From positions 378,889 through 431,306 of the forward strand of contig NZ_DS990391.1 of assembly GCF_000155475.1 (NCBI RefSeq): DNA of 52,418 bases, written 5' to 3'. Positions 8,256 through 16,715 of the stretch are shown piece after piece (the first letter of the stretch is position 1; each line of letters begins with the position of its first letter). The notes under the pieces were generated by a model. It did no database searches, was not told the DNA's origin, and saw only the letters and a list, made by a program, of their open reading frames with translations. The stretch comes from Helicobacter cinaedi CCUG 18818 = ATCC BAA-847 (GTDB lineage Bacteria; Campylobacterota; Campylobacteria; Campylobacterales; Helicobacteraceae). The translations under genes and the position numbers were made by a program.

Positions 8256-10593
8256 TTAAAAACATCTCCTTCCAATTAGGGTGTTGAACCTTAAGTTTTT
8301 TGATAGTATTAACGGTATCAGAATCTGAACTTAGGATTTTTAGATATTTGCCAAGTCGTGCGAGATTCACATCAATAATATTGCTCTTTGTTGGGTCTAT
8401 GAGATTTTTAATCAATACTTTTCTTTCATTTTGTCCAGTATTGACAAGGAAGTTAATCTCATTATCAGCAAGATGAATGTTGTATTTGGCAAAAATCTCA
8501 ATGTCTGAAGTAGGGAATATGATAATATGAGCTAGGTTTCTTACAAAGGATTCTGCATTTTTAACATTATCAAGCTGGTGCATATCTTGAAATGCCATAG
8601 CAAGCACGCTATTAACCTTTCGTGCTTGAGTGAGCGTCAAAGCAATTCGCTCATTAAAAGTTGGGTTTGAAAGATAGCTTTTAAACTCATCAATAAAGAT
8701 AAAACAGCCTTTATTGCTGTTTTTCGCACGATATATCATTTTGTGAAAGAGATAATGAGCGATAAGCCCTGCATCTTTTTCATTTTCAATGATAAAGTCC
8801 ATATTAAGCGTAGTGAGCTTTTTCTTAAACTCTAGGGCATCGTGTTCTTTATTAAAAAGTGGGTTTTGCAAATATCTCTCAAGTTGCAAAGGTATATGCT
8901 GATCATTTGTCTTTACGATGTTTTGTTGCACATCTTTAAGTGAAAATCTTTGCCCCTGTGGTGTAAGATGATGATACAAGTTTCTAATAACAGATTCAAT
9001 GCTTTTAAGTTTTTCGGCTTCTTCTTGTGTTGTTGGTTCAGGATTCAATCCTATCATTGACACAAGCCAAGAAGTAAGAAATGTTACAGATTCTGTATCA
9101 TCAGGCAATGTAAAGGGATTAATATAAAAATCCTCTCCATTATTGTATTCCCCATCTAAAAACTCTGTAAAGCTATAAAGCCCATTTAGTCTATCAAGGG
9201 CGAGTAAGTCTATATCGTATTTAAAGAGATTTGCCATTAAAAATGAAACAAGTGTGGTTTTACCTGCACCTGTGCCGCCCACAATCATAGTGTGTCCCAC
9301 AACTTGTTTTGTATCATCTGCGTGAAAATTAAAGAGATATGGCGACATACTTTGATTTTTAAGTAAAGTAACAGGCGTATCGCCCCAGCTATTTTTGGTT
9401 TTGCCTAGATATTCTTTTTCAAATAGAATCATTGTGCTAATGCTTTTGCTTGTATGTGTGCGTTTTCGTGCATTAAGGAATGATTTGTTAGGAAACATAC
9501 TAAAAAATGTGGGTTGGAGATTGAGTGTTTCATTCACAGCAATCAGCCCTGCATTTTTGAGTTCATTTAAGATTGTGCCGCTTGCTTCATTCAGCTCATC
9601 TTTGCTTTTTGCCTTAATGAGAATGGTGTAAGATAGATTTTGCATATAAAGCCTATCAGAATCTATCATTTCTTTTAAATCGTGTAATTGAGCCTTAGCA
9701 AAGCTTGGAGCAAGTTTCATTTTTTGTTTAATTTTTGCTTGAGCTTTTTCTTTTGAAATAGAATCTATACTCAAATAAAAATCAAGCTCATAATGAGAAT
9801 GTAAGATGTTGCTGATTGTAAGGCTTGTTATCTCTTCTGTATCGTAGGCTTTAATGCCAATAAAGCGATTAAAGATTTTATGTCCGTTAAAATCTTGTAT
9901 GAAATAATCTTTATGAAAGCTCACTAGGCTGCCTATGTAGCTATCGCTTAATAGTCCATTGTGAGCTTTGATTGGAATATATACACCATTAATATATTCA
10001 GCATAAAAACGCAAAATATCTGTGGAATTAAGCATTTTAGGTTCATAGATAGAAAGCGTTTGCATAAATCTCTCAATGGTAGCTTTAAGGATAGTTAGCT
10101 TATTAACATAAGTGATGTTGTTATCGCTATCCTCTGTGATTGATGTTGTCATCTCAAGCTTTTTCTTTTCAAAAAAGCCTTTTGTGCCTGTATTTTTTGT
10201 TTCAAAAATTACAAGGTAGCTATTAACAAATACACGCTGATTGTTCTCCCATTGATTGATTAATTTTGAAGCATAGATATTGTCTATCTCATATTTTCTA
10301 TTGTAGGTCATCTCTCTTCTACGCACCACAATTCTTGCTTCCATTGTGTCATTGAGTGCATTAAGAGAGTTAATTCTATCAATAGAGAGGTCAATTAGTC
10401 TTTGCTCTGTGGCAGAGTTATAATTAAATCCCTCAAGCTCAATAGCTCCTACAAAGTTTTCTCCTTTGGTAATAAGGAAGTATTCATCATAGATTCCTAA
10501 AATATTATTTTCTTCACACATTGAATATTGATTAGGCAAAGCGGAATAGATAAAGTTAGCTATACTGCGTTTAATTTTTTCTGTGATATTCAT
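8248..10593 (-). CDS. virB4: VirB4-type T4SS ATPase
   Basis: VirB4 is the large inner-membrane-associated ATPase that powers pilus assembly and transport. The 781-residue product has the N-terminal CagE/TrbE/VirB domain (about 170-385) and a C-terminal P-loop ATPase. Walker A is G-G-T-G-A-G-K-T-T at about 439-447; Walker B is C-F-I-F-I-D-E-F at about 640, followed by the conserved T-L-T-Q-A-R-K. Length fits the family. The start overlaps the stop of the preceding micro-ORF (ATGA). H. pylori ComB4 of DNA uptake is related, but the complete virB2-virB11 set here favours a full secretion system. Confidence 0.95.
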   Translation of the reverse strand: MNITEKIKRSIANFIYSALPNQYSMCEENNILGIYDEYFLITKGENFVGAIELEGFNYNSATEQRLIDLSIDRINSLNALNDTMEARIVVRRREMTYNRKYEIDNIYASKLINQWENNQRVFVNSYLVIFETKNTGTKGFFEKKKLEMTTSITEDSDNNITYVNKLTILKATIERFMQTLSIYEPKMLNSTDILRFYAEYINGVYIPIKAHNGLLSDSYIGSLVSFHKDYFIQDFNGHKIFNRFIGIKAYDTEEITSLTISNILHSHYELDFYLSIDSISKEKAQAKIKQKMKLAPSFAKAQLHDLKEMIDSDRLYMQNLSYTILIKAKSKDELNEASGTILNELKNAGLIAVNETLNLQPTFFSMFPNKSFLNARKRTHTSKSISTMILFEKEYLGKTKNSWGDTPVTLLKNQSMSPYLFNFHADDTKQVVGHTMIVGGTGAGKTTLVSFLMANLFKYDIDLLALDRLNGLYSFTEFLDGEYNNGEDFYINPFTLPDDTESVTFLTSWLVSMIGLNPEPTTQEEAEKLKSIESVIRNLYHHLTPQGQRFSLKDVQQNIVKTNDQHIPLQLERYLQNPLFNKEHDALEFKKKLTTLNMDFIIENEKDAGLIAHYLFHKMIYRAKNSNKGCFIFIDEFKSYLSNPTFNERIALTLTQARKVNSVLAMAFQDMHQLDNVKNAESFVRNLAHIIIFPTSDIEIFAKYNIHLADNEINFLVNTGQNERKVLIKNLIDPTKSNIIDVNLARLGKYLKILSSDSDTVNTIKKLKVQHPNWKEMFLNA

Positions 10594-10730
10594 TGTATAG
10601 TCCTATGTGCTTCTATAAGGCTTTGAGATGTTTTTTGTGGCATTGCAAAATAAAAACTTACCGATATAAGAGCTATGCCACCAAAAAACAAAAGACAATG
10701 AAATATTGCTGATAGTATTTTCCATAGCAT
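10590..10730 (-). CDS. 46-residue single-helix membrane micro-protein
   Basis: A 47-codon frame lies between virB3 and virB4 and would otherwise be a gap of about 145 bases in a packed operon. The peptide starts MLWKILSAIFHCLLFFGG and continues hydrophobic to about residue 30, then ends polar (P-Q-K-T-S-Q). It should span the inner membrane once. The stop overlaps the virB4 ATG in ATGA, typical of coupled genes. The ATG is preceded by an AAGGATAAGC stretch, giving a plausible ribosome-binding site. Family unknown. Confidence 0.6.
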   Translation of the reverse strand: MLWKILSAIFHCLLFFGGIALISVSFYFAMPQKTSQSLIEAHRTIQ

Positions 10731-10739
10731 TGCTTATCC

Positions 10740-11003
10740 TTATGGATAATAAACAGGAATGCCTGTTTTCATTTGTAGATTTGATAAGGCAATATCTACA
10801 ATGTCATCATCAAAAAACTCTGCGATATAGAAAAATGTCAATATGCCTATAAACAAAAAGAATGAGTAGATTCCAATGTGAGGCTGTGTAATAAGAGCAG
10901 TCATCACTGAAATAACCCAAGACTTGAGATTAAGTCTTAGGAATTTCTCTCTTTTTGTTAGCTCTCTTATGTTTTCAGTAGCAATAAAATTAATTTTTAG
11001 CAT
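10740..11003 (-). CDS. virB3: VirB3-type T4SS protein
   Basis: VirB3 is a short inner-membrane protein that works with VirB4 during pilus assembly. The 87-residue product has a charged N-terminus, then one or two hydrophobic stretches at about 30-62 (L-K-S-W-V-I-S-V-M-T-A-L and G-I-Y-S-F-F-L-F-I-G-I-L), and ends polar with Y-Y-P. Size, topology and location between the pilin gene and virB4 fit. It starts 15 bases after the virB2 stop. Sequence conservation in VirB3 is weak, so the call leans on context. Confidence 0.75.
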   Translation of the reverse strand: MLKINFIATENIRELTKREKFLRLNLKSWVISVMTALITQPHIGIYSFFLFIGILTFFYIAEFFDDDIVDIALSNLQMKTGIPVYYP

Positions 11004-11018
11004 TATGAATCTTGCCTC

Positions 11019-11333
11019 TTAGCTTTGAAAAGCCCATTGAGAGATTGTATCTGCGTTCATAATAAGCAAGGTTGCTGCAATAATGCCCACGCATTGCACA
11101 AAAATTTCTTTCCATCTCTCAAGATTCTTAAGAAAATAAATACCTACTGCTATAATGATAAGTGTGCCTATGGCAACGAGAGCTGTTTTAACCCAGCTAA
11201 AGATTTTTGTAACCATACTATTTAAGTCAGCACATAGTGCAACTTCTGGGAGCAGCATTGAAATTGCTGCGATAACTAAAAATTTAAACACTAAAGATTT
11301 TCTATCTTGTCCTTGCATTGTGATTGGTCTCAT
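11019..11333 (-). CDS. virB2: VirB2/TrbC-type pilin
   Basis: The 104-residue product has a long signal sequence (positively charged start, core F-K-F-L-V-I-A-A-I-S-M-L-L) with likely cleavage after C-A near residue 34. The mature part has two hydrophobic helices separated by a short polar loop (K-N-L-E-R-W-K), the standard architecture of VirB2 major pilins. VirB2 subunits form the conjugative pilus or T-pilus filament. An AAAGGA site lies six bases before the ATG. A second Met at residue 6 is a possible start. The gene heads the canonical virB2-virB3-virB4 order. Confidence 0.85.
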   Translation of the reverse strand: MRPITMQGQDRKSLVFKFLVIAAISMLLPEVALCADLNSMVTKIFSWVKTALVAIGTLIIIAVGIYFLKNLERWKEIFVQCVGIIAATLLIMNADTISQWAFQS

Positions 11334-11355
11334 TTTTTTTCCTTTGAAATTAAGA

Positions 11356-12063
11356 TTAAGCTGCCATCAGCTTGAGTGATTTTTTGAGATTCGCCCTAAT
11401 GATCTGTTGATGATAGGGGTGTGAAAGACTAGGAAGACTCTTACCTGTGATTTGCTCGTAGGTAAGAAGTGCTGTAAATTGTAAATTGTGTGTGTTTTCA
11501 AACTCAACGATGATGTTTTTGTAGCTTTTTGTTTTTGTTTGACTTGGGGCTAATCTCCATTGCTCTTCATCAAGCTTAAATTTCTTCTCTTGTAGCCCTT
11601 GAGTTTTGATTATCTTGTTAATGATGTTTTGTATATTCTTGTAGAATCTCGTTGGTATTTCTGCTGTTGGGGTTGGAAGATTGATTCTACAAGATGAAGT
11701 GCTTTGAGTTTGTTTTTGTTCTGTCTCTGCCTTAGAGATTGCAGCTTCATAGTCAAAAAGCTCTACCGCATAAATCTGTCCTTTCCTAGATTGCGTTTTA
11801 AGCAATTTAAGATTTTCTAATTGCTTGAGCCAAGATTTGATTGTTTTTTCGCAAATATCAAACTCATAGGAAGTGTCTAGAATATTGAAAATTACTCTTC
11901 GTGTGCTTCTTAGAGAAGATTTTTCAATTAAACCCATAAGAAACAAAAAGATTTTTGGATTCTTATACGCCTTAAAATAAGGAAGTAAGAGCTTATAAGT
12001 TTTTGTGAGAATAAACTCTCGTTTTAATGCCAAGTTCAAGTCTTTGGTGGAAATGTAAGACAT
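11356..12063 (-). CDS. Possible winged-helix protein at the head of the T4SS operon
   Basis: The 235-residue, basic product is the first gene of the minus-strand run. Residues about 65-115 (C-E-K-T-I-K-S-W-L-K-Q-L-E-N-L-K-L-L and R-K-G-Q-I-Y-A-V-E-L) look like the recognition helix and wing of a winged-helix domain, as in plasmid replication initiators or transcription factors. The C-terminal half is unrecognised. A strong AGGAGG lies nine bases before the ATG. It may regulate the operon or be a relic of a mobile element's replication module. No integrase or relaxase gene is seen beside it. Confidence 0.5.
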   Translation of the reverse strand: MSYISTKDLNLALKREFILTKTYKLLLPYFKAYKNPKIFLFLMGLIEKSSLRSTRRVIFNILDTSYEFDICEKTIKSWLKQLENLKLLKTQSRKGQIYAVELFDYEAAISKAETEQKQTQSTSSCRINLPTPTAEIPTRFYKNIQNIINKIIKTQGLQEKKFKLDEEQWRLAPSQTKTKSYKNIIVEFENTHNLQFTALLTYEQITGKSLPSLSHPYHQQIIRANLKKSLKLMAA

Positions 12064-12139
12064 TCATTGCTCCATTCCTCCTAAAACTTAGAGTTTGCTT
12101 TAAAATACAATTTTAATCAAAAACTAAAATTCATTTTTG

Positions 12140-12145
12140 TATAAT
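12140..12145 (+). promoter_or_regulatory. Sigma-70 type -10 box for tRNA-Lys
   Basis: A perfect TATAAT preceded by TG (TG-TATAAT without the usual spacer base) lies about 37 bases before the tRNA. T/A-rich sequence replaces a clear -35 box, as is usual in Helicobacter. Transcription should begin near 12152. Confidence 0.6.
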
Positions 12146-12150
12146 CCCCA

Positions 12151-12168
12151 CTTCCAAAAATTTGGAAG
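12151..12168. repeat. 18-base palindrome in the tRNA-Lys leader
   Basis: CTTCCAAAAATTTGGAAG reads as an 8-base inverted repeat with a 2-base centre. It lies between the -10 box and the tRNA, at the predicted transcription start. It may be an operator or a processing hairpin. It also sits upstream of the divergent T4SS operon. Confidence 0.6.
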
Positions 12169-12181
12169 CACTTTTTTATAA

Positions 12182-12257
12182 GGACGCGTAGCTCAGCTGG
12201 TAGAGCAACTGACTCTTAATCAGTGGGTCCAGAGTTCGATCCTCTGTGCGTCCACCA
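12182..12257 (+). tRNA. tRNA-Lys (anticodon CTT)
   Basis: The cloverleaf folds cleanly. Acceptor stem GGACGCG pairs with TGCGTCC. The D arm has GCTC...GAGC. The anticodon stem ACTGA/TCAGT encloses loop CTCTTAA, giving anticodon CTT. The T arm is CAGAG-TTCGATC-CTCTG, and CCA is encoded. It would read the lysine codon AAG. No integrase, direct repeat or att-like copy of the 3' end is visible nearby. Confidence 0.95.
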
Positions 12258-12272
12258 TCCTTTCACATTGCT

Positions 12273-12950
12273 TTAGCACTCCTTAACAATTCCACTTTTT
12301 GGCATAACACAAAGACTTTTGGTATATTTGCCCTTTTGTAGTGTGATTTTAAATGGCTGTTGCAAAGGCGTTGGAATCTTGCCGCAATATGGCACACCTA
12401 GCCTGTCAAAGTAGATTCTCCCTCCGCCATTTTCCCTGCAAAACCTATCAGATTCTAAAAACATCTGCTCTATTCCAAAATACTCACCCAAACGCACCTC
12501 TGCTTGTGCATTATTCTTACATTCCTGTGCGGTATTTGTATTATTATACGCACTCAAGCATTTTCTATCCATATTTTTTAAAATCATATCTCCCGCCATT
12601 GGACGACTATCAAAGTTTGTGTTTGTAGCGTGTCGTGGTGTATCCGCATATATGCTATAACTGAAAGTTGTGTAGATTCTGCCTAGATGAAATTGTATCT
12701 GCCACATCGCATTGTGATGTTGCTGCATTAATGCTAAGGCGTTGCTAGAAGGATAGAATCTTAGCAAATCTCTAGCAGATTCAAGCTGTATCAAAACAAC
12801 ATCATCACTCAAAGCGGCAAGTTGCGTGGCTCTAATATGCGTAGCAAGGCTTTTATATGCACTCTCAAGGCTATGATTTGCCTTGATAGAAGGGAATGAA
12901 AAGAGCACAAGCATAAGCGAGAGAGCGATAAGAAATTCAAAAAGCTTCAT
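12273..12950 (-). CDS. Pilin-like secreted/membrane protein
   Basis: The 225-residue product starts MKLFEFLIALSLMLVLFSFP, resembling the hydrophobic N-terminal helix of type IV pilins and type II pseudopilins, including a Glu near the start. However there is no prepilin leader with a Gly at -1. The in-frame codons just upstream are a stop, so the start cannot be moved. The rest is globular with paired cysteines. No Shine-Dalgarno is visible. The gene follows the GT39-like gene in the same frame, two codons after its TAG. Function unknown. Confidence 0.65.
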   Translation of the reverse strand: MKLFEFLIALSLMLVLFSFPSIKANHSLESAYKSLATHIRATQLAALSDDVVLIQLESARDLLRFYPSSNALALMQQHHNAMWQIQFHLGRIYTTFSYSIYADTPRHATNTNFDSRPMAGDMILKNMDRKCLSAYNNTNTAQECKNNAQAEVRLGEYFGIEQMFLESDRFCRENGGGRIYFDRLGVPYCGKIPTPLQQPFKITLQKGKYTKSLCVMPKSGIVKEC

Positions 12951-12956
12951 TGTAGC

Positions 12957-14252
12957 CTATGGTGTTTTGGGATTTTTAGCTTTATCTATCTGCTTATTTT
13001 TATGAGCTTGTGTTGTGCTTAAAGGTTTGCCAGAAGAAGTTGGCACAACCACAAAGCTTGCCACCTTTTTACCCAAATATACAATATCAATCTCATCTAC
13101 ATAGCTTTCATTCAAATCAGTAATAGGCAGCAAATAGGGGTTTTTTTCGCTTTTTATACCATAAAATCGCAATGCCAACTCTAGCCTAGAATCACTCACT
13201 TTGATAGATTCTATTCCACGAGATTGAAGCACATTTGCCACATCTTTGCTTATGTAATATGAACTTGCAAAGTGATTTTGCACACCAAAAAGATACAGCA
13301 CCTTGTTGCCATACAACACCAAACTTTGCATACATAATAATGCAAAAATCACCACAAATCGCCGCACATACACTGCCCTAAAATTTGGCAAACGCACTCT
13401 CATATCAGCAAAAAAGTGTCGTATCGCCACAGGCAATGCCACCACACTCATAGGAAATAAGCTCTCCAAATCCACATCTTGCCGCAATGAGAGCAACATC
13501 ACAAAAAACATAGAAGTCGCACCAATATCTACAAGGATATTGTTTTGCTTTTTTAACGCATTGACAATCGTGTAAAAATAATACACCAAAAGCAAGGGTG
13601 AAAAATACAATGCCATTTTGCCAAGATTCTGCAGAAAATAATTGCGTGGCGAGCCTGAAACATCAAACCCAAATATATACATATTTAATGCAAAAAATAC
13701 AAGCGTGATAAACATACCAAGCGTATTTTTATTCCTTAATGTATAAAAAAACAAAGCAAAAAATAAAACCGCAAAACTGCCATCTAAAAATACCGCTACA
13801 AACATCATCACATAAGGCATTCTCTTAAAACGCATTTGATAATAACAGCACAAAAGCGATACAAAGATGATAAACCCACTCTTTAGCACAAGCAAAGCAC
13901 TCAACATTACCCCGGGCAATAAAGCATACACCAGCACTACAATCAAGCTATCGCGTGGCTTTTTAAGATAAAGTCTTGAGATTCTATACATTAAAAACAT
14001 ATTACCTATATGTAAAAGTATCAAAGGCAAACGCAAAACATAGTCATTCCACCCAAAAGTATCAAGGAAAAACCGCACCACCACAAAAAGTAAATCCTGT
14101 GAGTAAAACACCCCTGCAGCTTCCCTATGATGGATACTCAAATCCCCACAAGCAAACAGCAACATTCCAACATTAATTCCTAGAATCAAGCAAAACAGCA
14201 CATTTGTGCGGAGATTTGAAGTCCTGTATATATCCCACATATCTTTTAGCAT
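12957..14252 (-). CDS. GT39/ArnT-like polytopic glycosyltransferase
   Basis: The 431-residue product has about nine to ten predicted membrane helices. After the first helix, the loop G-D-L-S-I-H-H-R-E-A resembles the acidic catalytic loop of GT-C enzymes (protein mannosyltransferases, ArnT), which transfer sugars from polyprenyl-phosphate donors outside the inner membrane. The C-terminal region is soluble and ends K/P-rich. It follows ilvA by 18 bases. Substrate cannot be inferred. A transporter-like membrane protein is the alternative. Confidence 0.7.
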   Translation of the reverse strand: MLKDMWDIYRTSNLRTNVLFCLILGINVGMLLFACGDLSIHHREAAGVFYSQDLLFVVVRFFLDTFGWNDYVLRLPLILLHIGNMFLMYRISRLYLKKPRDSLIVVLVYALLPGVMLSALLVLKSGFIIFVSLLCCYYQMRFKRMPYVMMFVAVFLDGSFAVLFFALFFYTLRNKNTLGMFITLVFFALNMYIFGFDVSGSPRNYFLQNLGKMALYFSPLLLVYYFYTIVNALKKQNNILVDIGATSMFFVMLLSLRQDVDLESLFPMSVVALPVAIRHFFADMRVRLPNFRAVYVRRFVVIFALLCMQSLVLYGNKVLYLFGVQNHFASSYYISKDVANVLQSRGIESIKVSDSRLELALRFYGIKSEKNPYLLPITDLNESYVDEIDIVYLGKKVASFVVVPTSSGKPLSTTQAHKNKQIDKAKNPKTP

Positions 14253-14270
14253 AGTCTATCTAAATGCCTT

Positions 14271-15509
14271 TTAGTTAATCTCATTAAAAAAATATCCATA
14301 GTTTTTAAGGCTTTGGCGGATTTGCTCCTTATGCTCTTGCCCCTTTGTTTCTAACGCCATTGTTACCAACGCATCGCCATATTTGAGCATTACTGAAGTC
14401 CTATCGTATTCAATCTGCACGATATTTGCCCCAACCTTGCTTAAAATATCCGTTAACCCCTGCAAACTCCCGGGCTTATCAACCAGCACGACTTCAAGCT
14501 TCATCTTGCGATTTGATTTGAGTAAGCCCTTTTCAATAATCACATTGAGCATTGTAATATCAATATTCCCTCCACTTAGCAGCAAAGCAATTTTGTCACT
14601 TTGACTAAAACTAAATTTCTTATGTAACACACTCGCTACACTAGCCGCCCCAGCCCCCTCCACGACAAGCTTTTGCTTTTCAAGCAAAAATAAAATCGCA
14701 TTAGCAATCTCTTCATCATCTACACTTACTATCTCATCTACGCATTGCTGTAATAACGCAAAATTATCCGCATTCACATCACGCACAGCTATCCCATCGG
14801 CAATACTCCGCACAGATTCTACTTTTTCAATTTTCCCACTGACAAATGACCTTTTCATCGCGTCCGCTCCACTTGCCACTACGCCAATAACTCGCACGCT
14901 AGGCTTTAGTGTCTTTATCACACTGCCAATACCCCCAAGAAGCCCACCTCCGCCAATAGGCACAACCACTACATCTATGTCATTTTTTTCTTCTATTATC
15001 TCAAGCCCTATACTTCCTTGCCCAGCAATGACAAGCTCATCGGCAAAAGGGTGGATAAACACCAAATCCCGCTCTTTTGCTATCTGCAATGCCCTTTCAA
15101 ACGCCTCATCATAGTTATCCCCACAAAGCACCACTTCCGCCCCCAACGCCTTAGTCGCACTCACTTTCAATAATGGTGTAGCCTCAGGCATTACAATCAC
15201 AGATTGAATCCCAAAATGCCTAGCACTATATGCCACACCTTGAGCGTGATTCCCAGCACTTGCGGCAATCACACCTTGAATCTGCCCTGCCTTATAAGAT
15301 TCTGCCTTGCTAGATTCCACTAATGAAGCGATTTTATTAAACGCCCCGCGAATCTTAAACGCTCCTGTAAGCTGAAGATTCTCTTTTTTGAGATAAATCT
15401 CACCGACAGAGAGCTGTGAAAGCACAGGTGCATAACTTAGCGGAGTATGAGCTATCACGCCCTGTAATCTCTGCCTTGCTTCTAAAACCCTATCATAAAT
15501 GTGTCGCAT
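14271..15509 (-). CDS. ilvA: Threonine dehydratase (threonine ammonia-lyase)
   Basis: The enzyme converts threonine to 2-oxobutanoate and ammonia, for isoleucine synthesis or threonine breakdown. The 412-residue product has the PLP-binding Lys52 in T-G-A-F-K-I-R-G-A, a glycine-rich phosphate loop (I-G-G-G-G-L-L-G-G, about 190) and a C-terminal ACT domain from about 330. The length and single ACT domain match the short catabolic/IlvA2-type enzymes rather than the 514-residue E. coli IlvA. It follows the EamA gene by 10 bases, so the two are probably co-transcribed; an amino-acid exporter role for that transporter is possible. Confidence 0.93.
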   Translation of the reverse strand: MRHIYDRVLEARQRLQGVIAHTPLSYAPVLSQLSVGEIYLKKENLQLTGAFKIRGAFNKIASLVESSKAESYKAGQIQGVIAASAGNHAQGVAYSARHFGIQSVIVMPEATPLLKVSATKALGAEVVLCGDNYDEAFERALQIAKERDLVFIHPFADELVIAGQGSIGLEIIEEKNDIDVVVVPIGGGGLLGGIGSVIKTLKPSVRVIGVVASGADAMKRSFVSGKIEKVESVRSIADGIAVRDVNADNFALLQQCVDEIVSVDDEEIANAILFLLEKQKLVVEGAGAASVASVLHKKFSFSQSDKIALLLSGGNIDITMLNVIIEKGLLKSNRKMKLEVVLVDKPGSLQGLTDILSKVGANIVQIEYDRTSVMLKYGDALVTMALETKGQEHKEQIRQSLKNYGYFFNEIN

Positions 15510-15519
15510 TGCTATCCCC

Positions 15520-16440
15520 TTATTTTTTAGTATTTTTAGCGTGTAGTAACTTTTTCATATCCACAAGCAATGGAGGCAGCCCAACACCAATGCCAGAGAG
15601 TATAATAAACATTATGCCAAAGCTTGTAGCAAGATTTGGTAAATTATCCCCTAGCAACACACCAAGAATCACGCTAAAAACCAAACGCATATAATCAATA
15701 GGTGCGACAATACCAGCAGGAGCGGACATATACGCCTTTGTGAGATAATGCTGCCCTAGTGTCCCAAACAGCCCAAGTAGAATAATATGTAGCCAATCTA
15801 TCCCTTGTGGCATAGCCCAAGATTGCGCAAAAAGCGGGATTTGAGCCACACTTACAATAAGTGTAATGACACTCATCGCCACGCCTGTGGCAAATACAGG
15901 CACCCACGAGCTAAAATAATCCTTTAATGCCCTAAGATTTAAAAACGCCACTGCCATAAATAACGCACTTGAAATACCAAAAATAACATTTTCTAGCCCC
16001 ATTGCATTAAAATTTGGATTGCAAATCAGCAAGATTCCACAAAAGCCTATAATCGTAGAAAGCACCACGCCTAAATGAAACTTTTCCCCCAAAAATAAAA
16101 AAGACAGCAACACCACATATAAAGGCATACTTTGACTAAAGGCTGTGGCATTGCCAAGTGAAATAGTCGCAATATTATAAAAAAGTGCCACAAAGCTTAA
16201 ACCCCCAGCGATTGAGCGGGAGAGCAAAAACACATAGCCGCCTTTTTTATGACTAGGCTTTTTCATAGGCTTACTCAAACACAGCGGCAGCAAAAACAGC
16301 ACCATTAAAAATGAGCGGAAAAACGCCACTTCCATAGATGGCAGAGTAAGAGAGAGAATCTTAGCCTCCGCACCCATTAACGCAAAAAGCAAAGATGAAA
16401 ACAGCATAGCCAAAATGCCCTGTGTGAGATTTGCACTCAT
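15520..16440 (-). CDS. EamA/DMT-family transporter
   Basis: The 306-residue product has ten hydrophobic segments and two EamA (DUF6) repeats, beginning L-A-M-L-F-S-S-L-L-F-A-L-M-G. Drug/metabolite transporters export amino acids, nucleosides or other small molecules across the inner membrane. The start at 16440 is chosen because AAAGGAG lies nine bases upstream. An earlier in-frame ATG at 16467 places that ribosome-binding site inside the gene. Substrate is unknown. It leads the run with ilvA. Confidence 0.9.
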   Translation of the reverse strand: MSANLTQGILAMLFSSLLFALMGAEAKILSLTLPSMEVAFFRSFLMVLFLLPLCLSKPMKKPSHKKGGYVFLLSRSIAGGLSFVALFYNIATISLGNATAFSQSMPLYVVLLSFLFLGEKFHLGVVLSTIIGFCGILLICNPNFNAMGLENVIFGISSALFMAVAFLNLRALKDYFSSWVPVFATGVAMSVITLIVSVAQIPLFAQSWAMPQGIDWLHIILLGLFGTLGQHYLTKAYMSAPAGIVAPIDYMRLVFSVILGVLLGDNLPNLATSFGIMFIILSGIGVGLPPLLVDMKKLLHAKNTKK

Positions 16441-16583
16441 AAAATCACACTCCTTTAAATGTGGCATTATAGCAGTTTAGATTCTTAAAAGCCTAGAATC
16501 TCAAATAGATTCTACCACCTTATCATACTCAACACAGCAAGCATCTCTATTTTTTAGAATCTTTGAGTGCTTCTTATTTTTTC

Positions 16584-16657
16584 TTTAAGGGGGAGGGGTT
16601 TGAATTTGCAAGTGTGGATTTGCTTCGCTACACGCGAAATCACCCCTCCCCCTTAAA
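16584..16657. repeat. 16-base perfect inverted repeat in the eamA-flgH intergenic region
   Basis: TTTAAGGGGGAGGGGT at 16584-16599 is repeated exactly, inverted, at 16642-16657, with a 42-base loop. The loop itself contains a smaller near-repeat (GATTT..TTCGC with GCGAAATC). The outer ends carry A/T. This could be a miniature mobile repeat, a bidirectional terminator, or a structured leader. Confidence 0.85.
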
Positions 16658-16715
16658 AATCCCCCACCCGATGACGCTTTCAAGGTTATGCTTCGCACTT
16701 ACATTGATTTTATGT

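Noticed and set aside
8248-10593. Cluster as the ComB DNA-uptake system
   Set aside because: The operon includes VirB11 and a pilin plus full core; the ComB system as known in H. pylori does not use VirB11. The identity as a DNA-uptake system remains possible but less likely.
12182-12257. T4SS as an element integrated into the 3' end of tRNA-Lys
   Set aside because: The T4SS lies on the 5' side of the tRNA, no integrase is visible and I saw no duplicated tRNA end.
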